From Alligator mississippiensis (taxonomy: Eukaryota; Chordata; Crocodylia; Alligatoridae): a stretch of DNA of 64,000 nt. Under the pieces are notes generated by a model. It saw only the letters and a program-made list of their open reading frames with translations, was not told the origin of the DNA and ran no database searches. How positions within the stretch are numbered: position 1 is the first letter of the stretch; each line of letters begins with the position of its first letter. This document shows, one piece after another, positions 24,480 through 35,520 of the stretch. Both the position numbers and the translations under genes were made by a program. Where the stretch lies: contig NC_081831.1 in assembly GCF_030867095.1 (NCBI RefSeq), positions 63,750,716 through 63,814,715 of the forward strand. The letters run 5' to 3'.

Positions 24480-24573
24480 ATCAATTACCATGCTTTGGTC
24501 CACATGCTCTGAAGAAGATTCTGCTGTCAGGGTCTTGGTTTTCAGCTAAATACACCTGGGCCTAACAGCTGCC
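24480..24573 (+). other. AMER1: AMER1 exon 2, 5' UTR part
   Basis: 94 nt between the splice acceptor (AG at 24478-24479) and the start codon. It contains the end of uORF 1 and the whole of uORF 2, and leads into CTGCCATGG. Confidence 0.7.
24490..24549 (+). promoter_or_regulatory. uORF 2 in AMER1 leader
   Basis: ATG at 24490 followed by 18 sense codons and TAA at 24547-24549, giving a 19-residue peptide. It is in the same frame as AMER1 but ends 24 nt before its ATG, so it cannot extend the protein. It overlaps uORF 1 in a different frame. The context (TACCATGC) is moderate because of the A at -3 relative to ACCATG. Confidence 0.45.
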
Positions 24574-27500
24574 ATGGAAACAAGCTGCACAGAGGAGGCA
24601 GGCAGAACCAGCACTCCATCTGTGGTCTGTAGGCACCTTGAGGGAGGTGACCCCCTGCAGCAGGAGGAGAATGGAGCAGCTGACTGTCTGTCTGAGCGGA
24701 GCGATGCTTCTGCTGCAGCTCAGGAACAACAGCAGCAGCAAGCGCCCCCTGGCAAGCTGAAAAAGACTGCTTTCAAGCTGTTTGGGGGGAAGAGGAGCAT
24801 ATGCACCCTACCAAGCTTCTTTGGAGGAAAAACCAAAGGCCAAGGGAAGGGAGCTTCCAAAAAGGGTCTCAGTAAGAGTAAGACGCATGACGGGATCAGC
24901 GATGTTGCATGTGAAGATGGCAGAGGGGGGCATTTGGAGGGTCCCTTGAATGGGGGCACAAACTCACACCCGTGCCAGCTGCCGAGCTCTCAAAGTGCTC
25001 ATACAGCAATAGATGCCAGCTTCAGGTTTGATTTCAGCAGGCGGGAGAGCTCTCCACCAGGGAGCACAGAAGGTTTTGAGAAGAAGTCCAACGGGGACAA
25101 ATCGTTGTCTTTGCCTAGGCCCAAGAAAGGACTGAAGGGGCTTTTTAACAGTATCCGGCGACACAGAAAGAACAAAACTGCTGAGCCTGAAAAGGCGGGG
25201 CCGCATGAGTGGGTTGGAGAGGTTAGAGATGGAGAGCAAACTAGCAAAACACGAGGAACAGGGGCTGAACCCCAGCGAGCCTCTGAGGTGGAGAGTTCAA
25301 GGGGAGATCCTCTTTCTGCAGCATGCACTGGAAACTTGGTTGGAAACTGTTGCCTGTCATCCAGCCTTAGAGAAGCCACTGAGTCAGAGTGGCTGGTAGC
25401 TGAGAAATGTAGCTTGGAAGGCAATGGAGCAGTAGCGCCTGTGAGCAAAGACTGTGTTCTAGATATGAAATCTGAGGTAGAGGCTATTGTTTGTGCAGAG
25501 CCAGGCTACAGCAGCCTTCCTGATGTCCTCCATTCAGATTACATAGAAAATGATCCCCCATCTGAACACTCAGGAGATCAGCTCAGCTTGATGTTTGGGG
25601 ATGTCACTTCCCTTAAAAGTTTCGATTCACTCACTGGGTGTGGAGACATCATTGCTGAGCCAGATATTGAGAGCATTGCTGAGAGCACAATCTCTGTGGA
25701 GCGCAGCAGAGATGCTGCCAAGAGGAGTTCATGTCTTGTCACGTACCAGGGAGGAGGGGAGGAGATGGCCATGCCTGAGGAGATAGAGGAGTACCTCCAT
25801 CAGATGTGGGAAGGAACCACTGAGGTGGACAGTAGCTATGAAGCCAGTCTTCCTCATCTCATGAACAGTCATGAGCCACAGGGAGTGAATAGCAAGCTGG
25901 AAGCTCATGGCTTGTGCATGGAGGGAGCCCACCCATACACTGGTGGGGTGGTAGATGACGTAGAGCTCTTAACACCACAGAGTGACCAGCAAGAATCTGC
26001 CCCTAATAGCGATGAGGGTTATTATGACTCTACCACACCTGGTCCAGAGGATGAAGCTGGGGATGGGCTTGGTGAAGGCAAGAAGGACCGTCTCCCAAGA
26101 GACAGTTATAGCGGTGATGCACTTTATGAGTTTTATGAGCCTGATGACACCTTGATGAGCCCCTCCCAGGGGGATGAATCCTTATTCGAGGGCAAAGCAT
26201 CTCATCCAGACATCTTCAGCTGCTTCTTGGACTTCACTCTCCCTGCTGAGAAGAACCTGATGCAACTGGCAGGGCAGAAAAACAGAGTGATGGAAACTGA
26301 GGAAGAGAGGCTGGCTGCCATTCAGAAACAGCTGTTGTATTGGGAGCTGCAGAGGGAACCGGTCTTGAAACGCCTGGATGTTCCAAGCAAAGATAAATGT
26401 GCCAGGGAAAAGCAATATATTGAATGTAAAACTAGAGCAGCCAACTTAATTGGCAAAAATCAGAGTTGCCTTGGAAGTGAACAAGTTGGTCCTCAAGCCT
26501 CAAACAGAAGTGTAAACAGTGGGGTTTCTCTGTCCAGACTTGAAAATTCAGAGTGGAGGGATTTTCAAGGGACACTATATCCAGAGAAGTTTTGCAATGG
26601 CCAAAAAGCACAAGGAAGTTGCCTTATTGAGCTCATGAAAAACAATTCTGTGTTTGATTCTGATCTGGATCATACAGTGTTTGGAGGACTTGTCCACAGT
26701 GGATTAGCCCCAGCCAAAACGGTGACCTACCCCAGCTACAGAACACATGACCATGATGGTTGCTTGCAAAATGAGAACCACAGTGGTGTGGAAAATAGCC
26801 CCAGAGAGCCCCAGACAGAAAGTGAATGTGAACCTGAGCATGCTGTTAACTTTTCTCAAGCTCTGGTGGAGTTCACCAGCAGCGGGACTCTGTTTTCTAG
26901 CCTTTCTGAAAGTCTTGGTAGCTCTGACTCTGGTTCTTCCTTCACTCAGAACCTTCCTGTCCTTCCAACCATGGTCACTTTTGATATTGTCGATGTGGAG
27001 CAGGAAGGTGAGGGGGAATGTGAGCAGCACCTGGAGATGAACACAGATGAGGACATTGCTGCATCCTTTGAGGCCTTTGATGACAGCTATGTGCAGAAGG
27101 AGTCCTTTGCTGAATGTGACGAGAGAATGTTCCCAGGGTATCCCCACAGCTCTTTCCAGAGCTGCAACTGGGGAGTAGCCAGCCTTCCCCGTCACCTGCG
27201 CCTTCATGGATTGAGCCCTTCCATGCCAGCACCTCTCTCCGTCAACAGAAGGAGCAGGTCGCTTGACACTGAGAGCTTGGAGTTTGAACTTGCAGACTTG
27301 CAACTCTCCAAAAATGGCCTTAAGCCTTGTCAGCTCTGGTCTAAAAGGGACAGCAGCAAAAAGGACTTTGATGGATCCCTGCTGAGCAGAAGCAAGGAGA
27401 GCACTCCTCCCTCTCCTTCAGATGGAAGAGAAGCTGATGGTGTTCTGGCGTGGCCAGCTTTGCAGTGTGTGCAGTACAATGCTGAGTGTTCCTCTGGAGC

Positions 27501-28056
27501 GGTGACAGAATGGGGCTGTGCTCCAGCTGTCGTAGAAAGCAACTGGGATACATCTGAGCAGTCGGAAGTGGATTCTCCATTTGTGTCCCTTGCACGGAGC
27601 AATGCCTTGGAGACTCTGGACAGGAGGCCCCAGGATATGGAACCCAATAACCCAATGCTTCAGTCCCCCAGACACATGGTCAGGCCATCCAGTTTACCTC
27701 TGCAGATTGATACGAGACAGTCCCAAGTCGTGTCTAGCTCCTATAGGTACCATGGGGAAAACATGGCCAAAAAGCTTGCTCTTGTGTTACCTTTGGGAGA
27801 AAAAGGGACTGACTTACCTCAGAGCTTCAGTTTCACTCAGTCCCCTGAGAAACCAGCAAAGTGCAAACCTGTTGGTGTTACTCAAGGAATACCCCAGCTT
27901 CACGATGACAACGCTGAGACCTTAAAACTCCCAGCCTGCTTTGCTGAGCATTATGGAAGCCCTAGTGCCGACCTGCTGAAAGGGAGAGCTTCGCATGGGA
28001 ACCCGCTGCCCATTAGCTGTAAAAGCACTTCAGTGAATGTAACGGTAGCCAAATAG
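24574..28056 (+). CDS. AMER1: APC membrane recruitment protein 1 (AMER1/WTX)
   Basis: Intact single-exon CDS of 1160 residues (human about 1135). AMER1 is a peripheral membrane scaffold that binds PI(4,5)P2, APC, beta-catenin and Axin, and acts in Wnt/beta-catenin signalling. Blocks matching the vertebrate family: a basic N-terminal lipid-binding region (about 62-110, with KKTAFKLFGGK, TLPSFFGGK, SKKGLSKSKTHDG); PKKGLKGLFNSIRRHRK (183-199); FGDVTSLKSFDSLTGCGDII (341-360); RSSCLVTYQGGGEEMA (384-399); LLTPQSDQQESAPNSDEGYY (465-484); RDSYSGDALYEFYEPDD (509-525); METEEERLAAIQKQLLYWEL (573-592); NFSQALVEFTSSG (759-771); SSFTQNLPVLPTMVTFDI (788-805); NRRSRSLDTESLE (891-903); KPVGVTQGIPQL (1098-1109). 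A CAG-coded glutamine stretch lies at 52-56. The start has G at -3 and +4 and a good family N-terminus. Unlike human, there is no long Glu/Asp tract after residue 395 and no Arg-Glu-Ala repeat after about 595. Paralogues AMER2/3 are less likely because of the many AMER1-specific blocks. Confidence 0.97.
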   Translation: METSCTEEAGRTSTPSVVCRHLEGGDPLQQEENGAADCLSERSDASAAAQEQQQQQAPPGKLKKTAFKLFGGKRSICTLPSFFGGKTKGQGKGASKKGLSKSKTHDGISDVACEDGRGGHLEGPLNGGTNSHPCQLPSSQSAHTAIDASFRFDFSRRESSPPGSTEGFEKKSNGDKSLSLPRPKKGLKGLFNSIRRHRKNKTAEPEKAGPHEWVGEVRDGEQTSKTRGTGAEPQRASEVESSRGDPLSAACTGNLVGNCCLSSSLREATESEWLVAEKCSLEGNGAVAPVSKDCVLDMKSEVEAIVCAEPGYSSLPDVLHSDYIENDPPSEHSGDQLSLMFGDVTSLKSFDSLTGCGDIIAEPDIESIAESTISVERSRDAAKRSSCLVTYQGGGEEMAMPEEIEEYLHQMWEGTTEVDSSYEASLPHLMNSHEPQGVNSKLEAHGLCMEGAHPYTGGVVDDVELLTPQSDQQESAPNSDEGYYDSTTPGPEDEAGDGLGEGKKDRLPRDSYSGDALYEFYEPDDTLMSPSQGDESLFEGKASHPDIFSCFLDFTLPAEKNLMQLAGQKNRVMETEEERLAAIQKQLLYWELQREPVLKRLDVPSKDKCAREKQYIECKTRAANLIGKNQSCLGSEQVGPQASNRSVNSGVSLSRLENSEWRDFQGTLYPEKFCNGQKAQGSCLIELMKNNSVFDSDLDHTVFGGLVHSGLAPAKTVTYPSYRTHDHDGCLQNENHSGVENSPREPQTESECEPEHAVNFSQALVEFTSSGTLFSSLSESLGSSDSGSSFTQNLPVLPTMVTFDIVDVEQEGEGECEQHLEMNTDEDIAASFEAFDDSYVQKESFAECDERMFPGYPHSSFQSCNWGVASLPRHLRLHGLSPSMPAPLSVNRRSRSLDTESLEFELADLQLSKNGLKPCQLWSKRDSSKKDFDGSLLSRSKESTPPSPSDGREADGVLAWPALQCVQYNAECSSGAVTEWGCAPAVVESNWDTSEQSEVDSPFVSLARSNALETLDRRPQDMEPNNPMLQSPRHMVRPSSLPLQIDTRQSQVVSSSYRYHGENMAKKLALVLPLGEKGTDLPQSFSFTQSPEKPAKCKPVGVTQGIPQLHDDNAETLKLPACFAEHYGSPSADLLKGRASHGNPLPISCKSTSVNVTVAK

Positions 28057-28385
28057 CCAACAACACAGGGGTGAGGGGGGTAGGGTTTAGGGTTCACTTT
28101 TCAGGGAGGGAGAAGGCAAACTTCCAGGAGTGATTTTTAATTTAGAATTGGGCCGACAAAGATGAACTCTTTTCTCTTGCGGCTGAAGTAGGGTGCAGCA
28201 AAGTGACAGTGCTGCTAGCACTCTGCACGGCTTTGGGTGCTTTATGTGTGTTTTGTACAAGCAAGCTCCTAGATTCCTAGACTACCACTGAGACGCCCTG
28301 GTTCAGCATGTACCACTCTTCGGTTGAATATAATACACAATGCAGAATGCATACTAGTCTCAGTACATAACACTGTCACTGCTGG

Positions 28386-28552
28386 AATAAAAATCTGGAA
28401 GCAGACAAATCTTTAGTACATCAGGCTAGTTTTTGGCAGCTTTTAATTAAAGGGACACCATCAGCTTCTAAAAATCAAAGCTTTTTTTCCCCTGAATTTT
28501 CTTTAAAATATGAAGCTGCTTTAACAGAAAAGTAAGAAAGATGAGTAATAAA
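28386..28552 (+). terminator. AMER1: Candidate proximal polyadenylation signals
   Basis: AATAAA at 28386-28391 and 28547-28552, 330-490 nt past the stop. The downstream sequence is only weakly GU-rich (TTTGCTTTGTGCATTGG near 28570), so use is uncertain. Confidence 0.3.
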
Positions 28553-31500
28553 TAATATTTTCGTCATTTATTTGCTTTGTGCATTGGACAGCACTTGATA
28601 TTCTCTCAGTTTTATCCACTGTAGAGTCATTTCTCTCTGTTTATGTGACATGCAGAGATAAGGATGAGAGAGGAAAAATAGGTAGATGTGGTGGTAAAAT
28701 CACAGATCATCCTGGGACTTACTTCAGAGACCTAGAATGACTTAATTGGCGATAGTCAAGAAAAGGGAAATAAATTCTCTGAAAATGTCCATTAAAAGAA
28801 TAGGGTTGGGGGGGAATTGGAATTCTTTTGGCAAGTTTTGATTTCCTTTCCTGCTCCTTTCCAGTGGAGAAAGGAAAGTACGGGAGGCGAAGGGAATTTC
28901 AGCCGAAATGAGAGTGTTCCTGTAAATGTTTTCATTTTGGTTTAAAAAAAATCCTCCACCCCTTCACTCCAGCTCCCTCTGCTGTGAGGAGCTTTGATTT
29001 TTCAGCCAGCTCTACTTTTTTATTGACTAGATTTCATGTTGATGATGTCCCTTTAAGAACAAAATGTTCACCCATTTATTTCTTTTGAAGTGATCACACT
29101 TCATAGAGTAGAACCTTCCCTGTGTGCATTCCCCGCCCCAGCCTCCTCTCCCCCACCTTAACGTGAATATTTGTTTTTTTAAATAAGCTAAATTGACTCA
29201 TGCCTGTAGCTGTTTAGTTGCAGATGCTGTTACTTTTCTTCAAAAGGAAGTTTTGTGTTAGGGATTTTTATTTTCTTGCATAAATGCATACAAGGAGAGT
29301 ATTCTGTTAATTGGAATACGAGGTGTAACACAGCCTAAATTAGGCTTCAGAATTTCTCTTCCTCACACCTGGAGGAAATGAAAAAGCTGGATATACTGCC
29401 ACTCTTCTTCATCTGTTGTTTTTCTAGGTTTTTTGCTCCTACACCTTGCAGGAAAGGTTGAGGAATGAAAGCAAGCTGTGGAGAGATGCACTTTGCTCTG
29501 AGGAGGTCTTTGGTTGCATGGATGAGAGAGCTATCTGAGGCACCTGCTTCAGGCTCTTGGAGCACAGACTCCAAGGAGTCTTCTGTGTCCTTGTCAGTCT
29601 TGAATTACATGATTTTGGTTTCTTAAAATAGATTTCTCTTCTTCCTAACTGACTTGCTAAGTGTCCCTATGCTTCTATCAGTGTTACATGCTTTGACTTA
29701 ATTTGGTTAATGGTGAACTGCAGAGCATTTAAAAATGCCCTTTTCTGCTTCTGTCATGCAAAAATACTTTCTTTAATGGCTTAAAAATAACTGCAGTTTT
29801 TTAAATTGGGTCTTCCTTTGCCTGGAGGCTTTTGCAAAATCTTTTGGAGGATCTGAATAGTGAAGTTACACAGCTGTCACTTCTCTTGTGTACCAACTTC
29901 ATCTGATACCCATTTTCAAGCCCTGTATAGATGCTGGTCAGAATGTATAACCTGGCTACAGTTCTTCTGGCCCATAACCTAATTACAACCAGGGTTCTGA
30001 ATTGCAGTGTAGACTGGGTCTTAATGTTTCTTCCTACCTGGGCTATAAGTCAGTCCCATACTGATTTAGAGTTGTACTCTTCACTGGCTTAGCGAACAGC
30101 TGAGAACATCTCTGCAATCATTGCATTGGTACTAGTAGTTAGGCATGAAATACAGACTCCCTGGTGAAAGAGGCACGTGAGGGTCTAATATGTCATATGG
30201 AAAAGACACCTTCATGGGGCTGCTGCTGTGCATATGTGAAGGAGCATTGAAGGACAGAACAATAGCCATGCTCTTTGTTTGGCTCTTCACTTCAAAAAAA
30301 AAAAAAAGCAGCTAAGAACAGAGAACACCTAGTTCTGTATTTATATGCTGTATTATATCTTAATTCTTCAGTGTTACCGTGTTGGTTGCACTGCTGAGTG
30401 TTACCCTCTAGGACCCATTGTGTCCCATTCTTCAGTGCACACTGCACAACTATACAACCGCACTGTAATAAACAAGATTGCATGGGACAAATTCAACCCT
30501 GAGAGTATGGGCAGACATATTATTACTGCCAGGTTAAAAGGTGCAGGAATTTACTGTATGAAGGCCAACTCTCTGTTTAGCTTTCTTCTTTGGCTTTCTA
30601 CAGGACAAGAGTATTCACACTGGTACAGCAAAGCCTCTTCTCTTTTATATCTTGCAATAATTAATTCATTTGCTGATGTCCTTAAACTGGTCATCTGTAA
30701 CTGAGAGCTTATTCGTTACTGCACTAAATCAGTGTCCTTGGTGCTTTACAATCTGACAGTCTTACGTGAAAAGGCAAAGAAATAGCAAAGGGAGCGACCT
30801 TGGCTTCAGGCGCATTCCTTTTCTGAACTGGGAATAAAATCCAATTGAAGGCAGCCTTTAAGTTGTCCTAAATCAGGGCCTAGCATATCAATCACCAGAA
30901 TCTCAAGTAGAAATGGCACTAACTCCAACAGTTAAATTTGGGGCACATTCCAAACCAGACCCTAACTTCATAGATCTGATCCACTTCTTCACCTGCTGTA
31001 GGTCACAAATAAATTTCTGCTGACAAGAGCAAAGAGAATACAGGCAAGCATTCCCAATAGTCACCTTTTTGTCTTGGTTAAAGCAACAGCCTCTTACTGA
31101 ATTCTTTTTTTGAGCATGTCACCAAAGGCATCTTGTGGGGATGGGGTTTTGTTTTGTGTTTTTGTTTCTCAATGATGTGGCCTTTGCCAAGGTTTGGGTG
31201 AAACATTAAAGCGTCTCAGTGCTAAAAAGAATGTTCAGTTACAGATGCATGTCTCTAATAAGCATTTTGGTTGTAGGTATGTAATGGAAAGACTTAATGC
31301 AAGCGGTTTCAATACACTAATGTGTGAAAGCAATACAGTTAGGACTTGATAATCTGACTTCATACCAAAGGTTTTCTTCTTACTGTGATTTAGACTCTTT
31401 AACAGAGAAAATACGTGACATTGACAAAAGTTACACATTTCTGAAATATGCAAGTGTTAATTAATTTGGAGGATTATTGAAATATTCTGCTCCATGAGCC

Positions 31501-33912
31501 CAAAGATAAAAGAAAAGTACGTTTTGTTTAATTCAAATTGGGAAGAAGGTGTTACACAATGAGATCTCCTAATGCTACTAAAATTTTTGTCCATCAAGGG
31601 ATAAATAAGACCAGGTCTTCCATAATGATGATACACTTTTTGATGTTTCTACTAAAATCGTAAAAAGGGTCATAGATTTTATTTGAAGGTAAAAAAGCTT
31701 GTGGTGGGTTGAAGTGACAAGCAACAATTTCTTAAGTGCTTGTTTATAAAGCAAATGGCATTTCTGAACTCAGTTTCAAATTCTGACGTATTTCCTTAAT
31801 AACCCTTTAAGTTCTGCTGTAAAAGTGAGAGGAATTAAATCCATTATGGAATCTCAAGATCACCTATTTCATTGTGGGCGTGGGAGCCTGCTACAGGTTT
31901 TCAGAGTATGCTTCTGCTCCTGACTTCATTCAGTGTCAGAGCAGACTATGGGTATGAGCTGGTGGGTCTTGCCATTTTCCTGAGGGAGACCTCTCTAACT
32001 GCAGAGTTGAAGCAGTTGGTGGTCCTATTACAAATCTCTCTCCCCATCCCCCAATTTACCCTTTTCCTTTCTTCCTCCTTCCCACTTCCATGAGAAAAGA
32101 GATCTTGGCATGATGAGGTAGATTGAGAATCATCTCTTACTCTTAATTAATTGGTAGTATAATTGATCACTTACCAGCCATAGTAGCCTCTCTTTAAAAG
32201 TAAGACTTAAACACTTAAGGATTTTTTAATCCAGTTAATATTGGCCAAATGCATGTCAAATTGGAGGGATGGACCCTGCGGATGCATCTGCTTTTCTATG
32301 CATAGGGTCTGCAACATCCCCAAAAGCTCTTCCGAGGCTTGGGTTTCTGGTGTGGGCTCTTAAACCTACAGCATTTACCAGTTTGAATTAAGCCCTTTGG
32401 CCAGAACTGTCGACCTGGGTTCCATATAAAATACAACTTAGTAGGAGCGCTCTGTCTTTTCTGTTAGAGCTGTTAGCATTCAACACATTGCAGAATCAAG
32501 TCATCTCGTCTTTATCTGGTTAAATGTGGAGTCACGTTTTGGCACCAAGTTGCTAAGTATCAGTTTAGATTTTAGTAAGAGTAGGGTCTACTGAGCCGGT
32601 CATCAACTGTCAGAAGTCAGGAATTGTCTGTCCAAGGCATTAAAAATAGCAGGATTGTACCAAGCAGTGGCACTTGCACAAAATGTTTTGCTATCACATG
32701 GCTAACTATGGCAGTTTTAAACCACTGACATTCAGGTCAGACTACCAAGTTGTGCTGTATTGCGTTTTTATATGCATATGAAAATGGTCAATTTTATCTA
32801 TTTTTGTATAGTTTTGCATTTTATATTCATGGAGAAATTTTATGGACTGTTGTTTTACTTGTGTATTTTATGTTAAAATGGTGTGGTTTACAGTTTCGAT
32901 GGAGAAAAAGCAAATGCTGCTGCTACCACTGCCACCACCTGTGCAATGAAGAAACCATCTTGCTTCTAAAATCCTTGTGTCATGTGCTATTCAACTTTAT
33001 ACTGAGGGCTTATTCTGAAGATCAGAAGCCTGCCAACCCCCCCACACACCTTCTGTGGGTACTACTAAAATGTTTGTTTAATACTGGTTTGTCACTCTTG
33101 TCAAGTGCTGTCTTAGTTTTGTTTTGAATCTGAGTTTGTGGACTGTATTGATCACTTTCCAAGAGTATTGTTGACTATTTTTTTAAATTTAGAAATCAGG
33201 GGGGTTTGTTTTTGTGTATGTGGGTTTTGTTTCTGTTTGAACCCTTTTATATCTGATTTCTGAAAGGGAATTTTATTAAGTAACTGCCTGTCTTGGAGTG
33301 GAAATCATGTTCTTTGTTGCCCTGTGATATTTTAATTGAAACTGTTGGGAAAAGCTCCTACCAAAAGTCTGGTTTCAGTTGAGTCAGTCTTGGGATTTTG
33401 AATATTCACCTGGGGCCCTAGTCAGATGCCATCAGTGTACTACTGCTGCCTGCGGCCCTCTCCCCTTGGGAAAGGGCATGATGGGGTAGCTAGCTGCCAG
33501 CTGGTTTACTGGAGAAGAGAGAAACCCACAGAATAGAGTAGGTGGGTCTTTTCCTCACTGGAGCGAAGCTGCTACTACTAGAAGAGGAAGTGAAGGAGGC
33601 AGTAGCTGCTGCATCTACACAGTCCTGTCCTCCCTGCCGGGCTGAGCTACAAGGGTATTGCCAGCCCTGCTTTAGCCCATCAGGAGCAACAATCTTTGCT
33701 GCCTGTTTGTTACCTAGTGCAAGAAGTTTTTCCTGTTCCCTGTCGCTATAGGGTAGCCTCTTTCATCTGGTCTCCAATCAAAATTGGACTAGAGGGATTT
33801 CCTGACTTCTGCTTCTGCTCTATCAACTCCTGCACTAGTCTCATACCTTAACAGCCCCAGAGGTCTGCTGTCTTCTCAACACTGTTCTAGGAAAACCTTC
33901 ACCAATTATAGT

Positions 33913-34305
33913 TAGGGGCCCACTTCATTCGCAGTTTCATGGATTTCATGGAATATGTGAAAACAACAACAAAAAAATTAAAAATAAAATGCTGTCTCTC
34001 AAGTGGAAGCCAGCGGTCCTTGCTGCTGGGAGAGCAAGTGCCGGCTGGTGGGGTACCATGACAGCTGCCCCATTGTCTCTCCCTCCCTGCTGGCACCTTT
34101 TTGCCAGTCAGTGCCAAAGGACGGGATGACAAAGGGCAGCCAGTAATCAAGATGGCAGTCACCCCCTCGTCCCTCCCCACTCCCCCAGGCCCTCTGCCAA
34201 TCAGCACCAAGGGGTGGAACCACTGAAATGTGCAAAATTGGTTCTCCGTGCCAGGTGTGGACCGTGAAAAACCCTTAGTCTCCCTGTGATTTAAGTAGGT
34301 CCCTA
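33913..34305 (+). mobile_element. hAT-like non-autonomous element, copy 2 (393 bp) in AMER1 3' UTR
   Basis: Ends TAGGGGCCCACTTCATTCGC (left) and TAGGGACCTACTTAAATCAC (reverse complement of right), matching copy 1 at 16541. Flanking 8-mers ATTATAGT (33905-33912) and ATTATGGT (34306-34313) fit an 8-bp target duplication with one difference. Shared interior blocks include GCAGTTTCATGGATTTCA and a GGCTGGTGGGG phrase. Confidence 0.85.
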
Positions 34306-35452
34306 ATTATGGTAACTATGCTGTTCATTTTAAGAGCCCCAGAATCTTTCACTTAGTGGCTGCTCTTAGTTTAAAGGAGCACTGCCATAAGTTAGGGCCT
34401 GAAATATAGTTCCTGATGCATTGTAGGGAACTGTAGTTTTTTTGTTTTAATTGAGGTTGTTCATAAGTGCATCCCTGTCAGGTTTTGGAAACCCACTCTC
34501 AATAGCAGCAGAATGGTGTATGAGGATCAGAAAGTGAAGTGAGCTTTCAAACAGGAAGTGAAATTGACTCACTTCTGTTCAGTCTCCAAGCTGAGTGCAA
34601 AAGATGAAGTGGTGAAAGCTAAATTATGAAAAAGGGAAAGCTGTGATTCAGCCACAGATGCTTGCTGTGCATGAGGGTTTTTTGATGTCTTTTAATTAAA
34701 TGACTCCTTAAGCAGACAGTGTTCCTTTTAATTTTTTTTTTCTTAAATGGATTTTGCTTCTGTTTCTGAATTGCAAAGTGGGCGGAAATCTAATTTGCAA
34801 ACATTCCTGGGGTGTTTTGACCAACACTTCATTTTAACATTCCCTGAACTTAATTTTGAAGCTATGTAATCTCATGCAGTTAAGTGTTTGCTGAGATCAC
34901 TCTGCTCTGCACTGCTGTATTCTCCTGCAAGTTAGGGAAGGAGAAGACCCATCAATGTATCCAAATAGTCTCCCTGCTAGTGCAGGATAGTTCCTTCCAA
35001 AGCATCATCGAGTGCCCTCTTTTCTTTAACATTCCAGCAAGGTGCCAAGTCACTTGTTCCTCTTCCTTGCATCCTCCACACTTCTATCTCATCTAGCAGC
35101 AAATAAATGAACAAAACTCAGCTGGGGTAAATCTAGGGATAGAGGGATGCATATGTCCTTTACAGAGAAGTGAACCATTGGCCAAGTCTTCCTCGGCTCT
35201 CCTTGATGCCAGTTGCAGAACCAAATGTTTCTACAAATAATTTCAGTACAACTTGGAACCTTTGAAGGCTATGCACAGCTTGATCCACTCAAGGGCAGTT
35301 GGTTTCTCCCTTGCCCCTTTTAGATATTTTAGTTGAGTTCACACTTTTCTTTTCTTTTTGCCCCTTTCTTGTCCTCATGGCTACTGGTTCTTAAACTTTT
35401 TAATGTATTTACTGTGTTTTAAAATGAATGTTCCTTTCACTGAATTCTAATG

Positions 35453-35520
35453 AATAAACTTCAGGTTTCTAGAGAACATCTTAAAATGTCTTGGTGTGTT
35501 TTTTGTGTTGGTGTCTCTCT
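35453..35520 (+). terminator. AMER1: Distal polyadenylation signal, likely AMER1 3' end
   Basis: AATAAA at 35453-35458 is followed, after about 32 nt, by a strong GU/U-rich element (TTGGTGTGTTTTTTGTGTTG, then GTGTCTCTCT). The spacing is typical of vertebrate cleavage sites, placing cleavage near 35470-35480. Confidence 0.65.

Larger units (their letters stand above)
11568..24512 (+). promoter_or_regulatory. Predicted uORF 1, spliced across intron 1
   Basis: The ATG at 11568 lies in ACAATGG, an optimal initiation context. The frame stays open for 17 codons to the donor at 11618 (phase 0), continues for 10 codons in exon 2 from 24480, and stops at TGA 24510-24512, giving a 27-residue peptide. 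It ends upstream of the AMER1 ATG in another frame. It exists only if transcription starts upstream of 11568 and the predicted splice is used. Its likely role is to reduce or regulate initiation at AMER1. Confidence 0.45.
28057..35475 (+). other. AMER1: Proposed AMER1 3' UTR
   Basis: About 7.4 kb without a recognisable gene, running from the stop codon to a strong polyadenylation signal. It is AT-rich with many T runs, as in long vertebrate 3' UTRs. ORFs inside (for example 30345-30704, 32750-33127) show no protein signature. It includes a hAT insertion at 33913-34305. A shorter form may end near AATAAA at 28386-28391 or 28547-28552. Extent is inferred; no transcript evidence is available. 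Confidence 0.5.

Noticed and set aside
26704..27303. 199-codon minus-strand ORF inside the AMER1 coding exon
   Set aside because: Antisense shadow of a conserved coding region; no independent protein signature.
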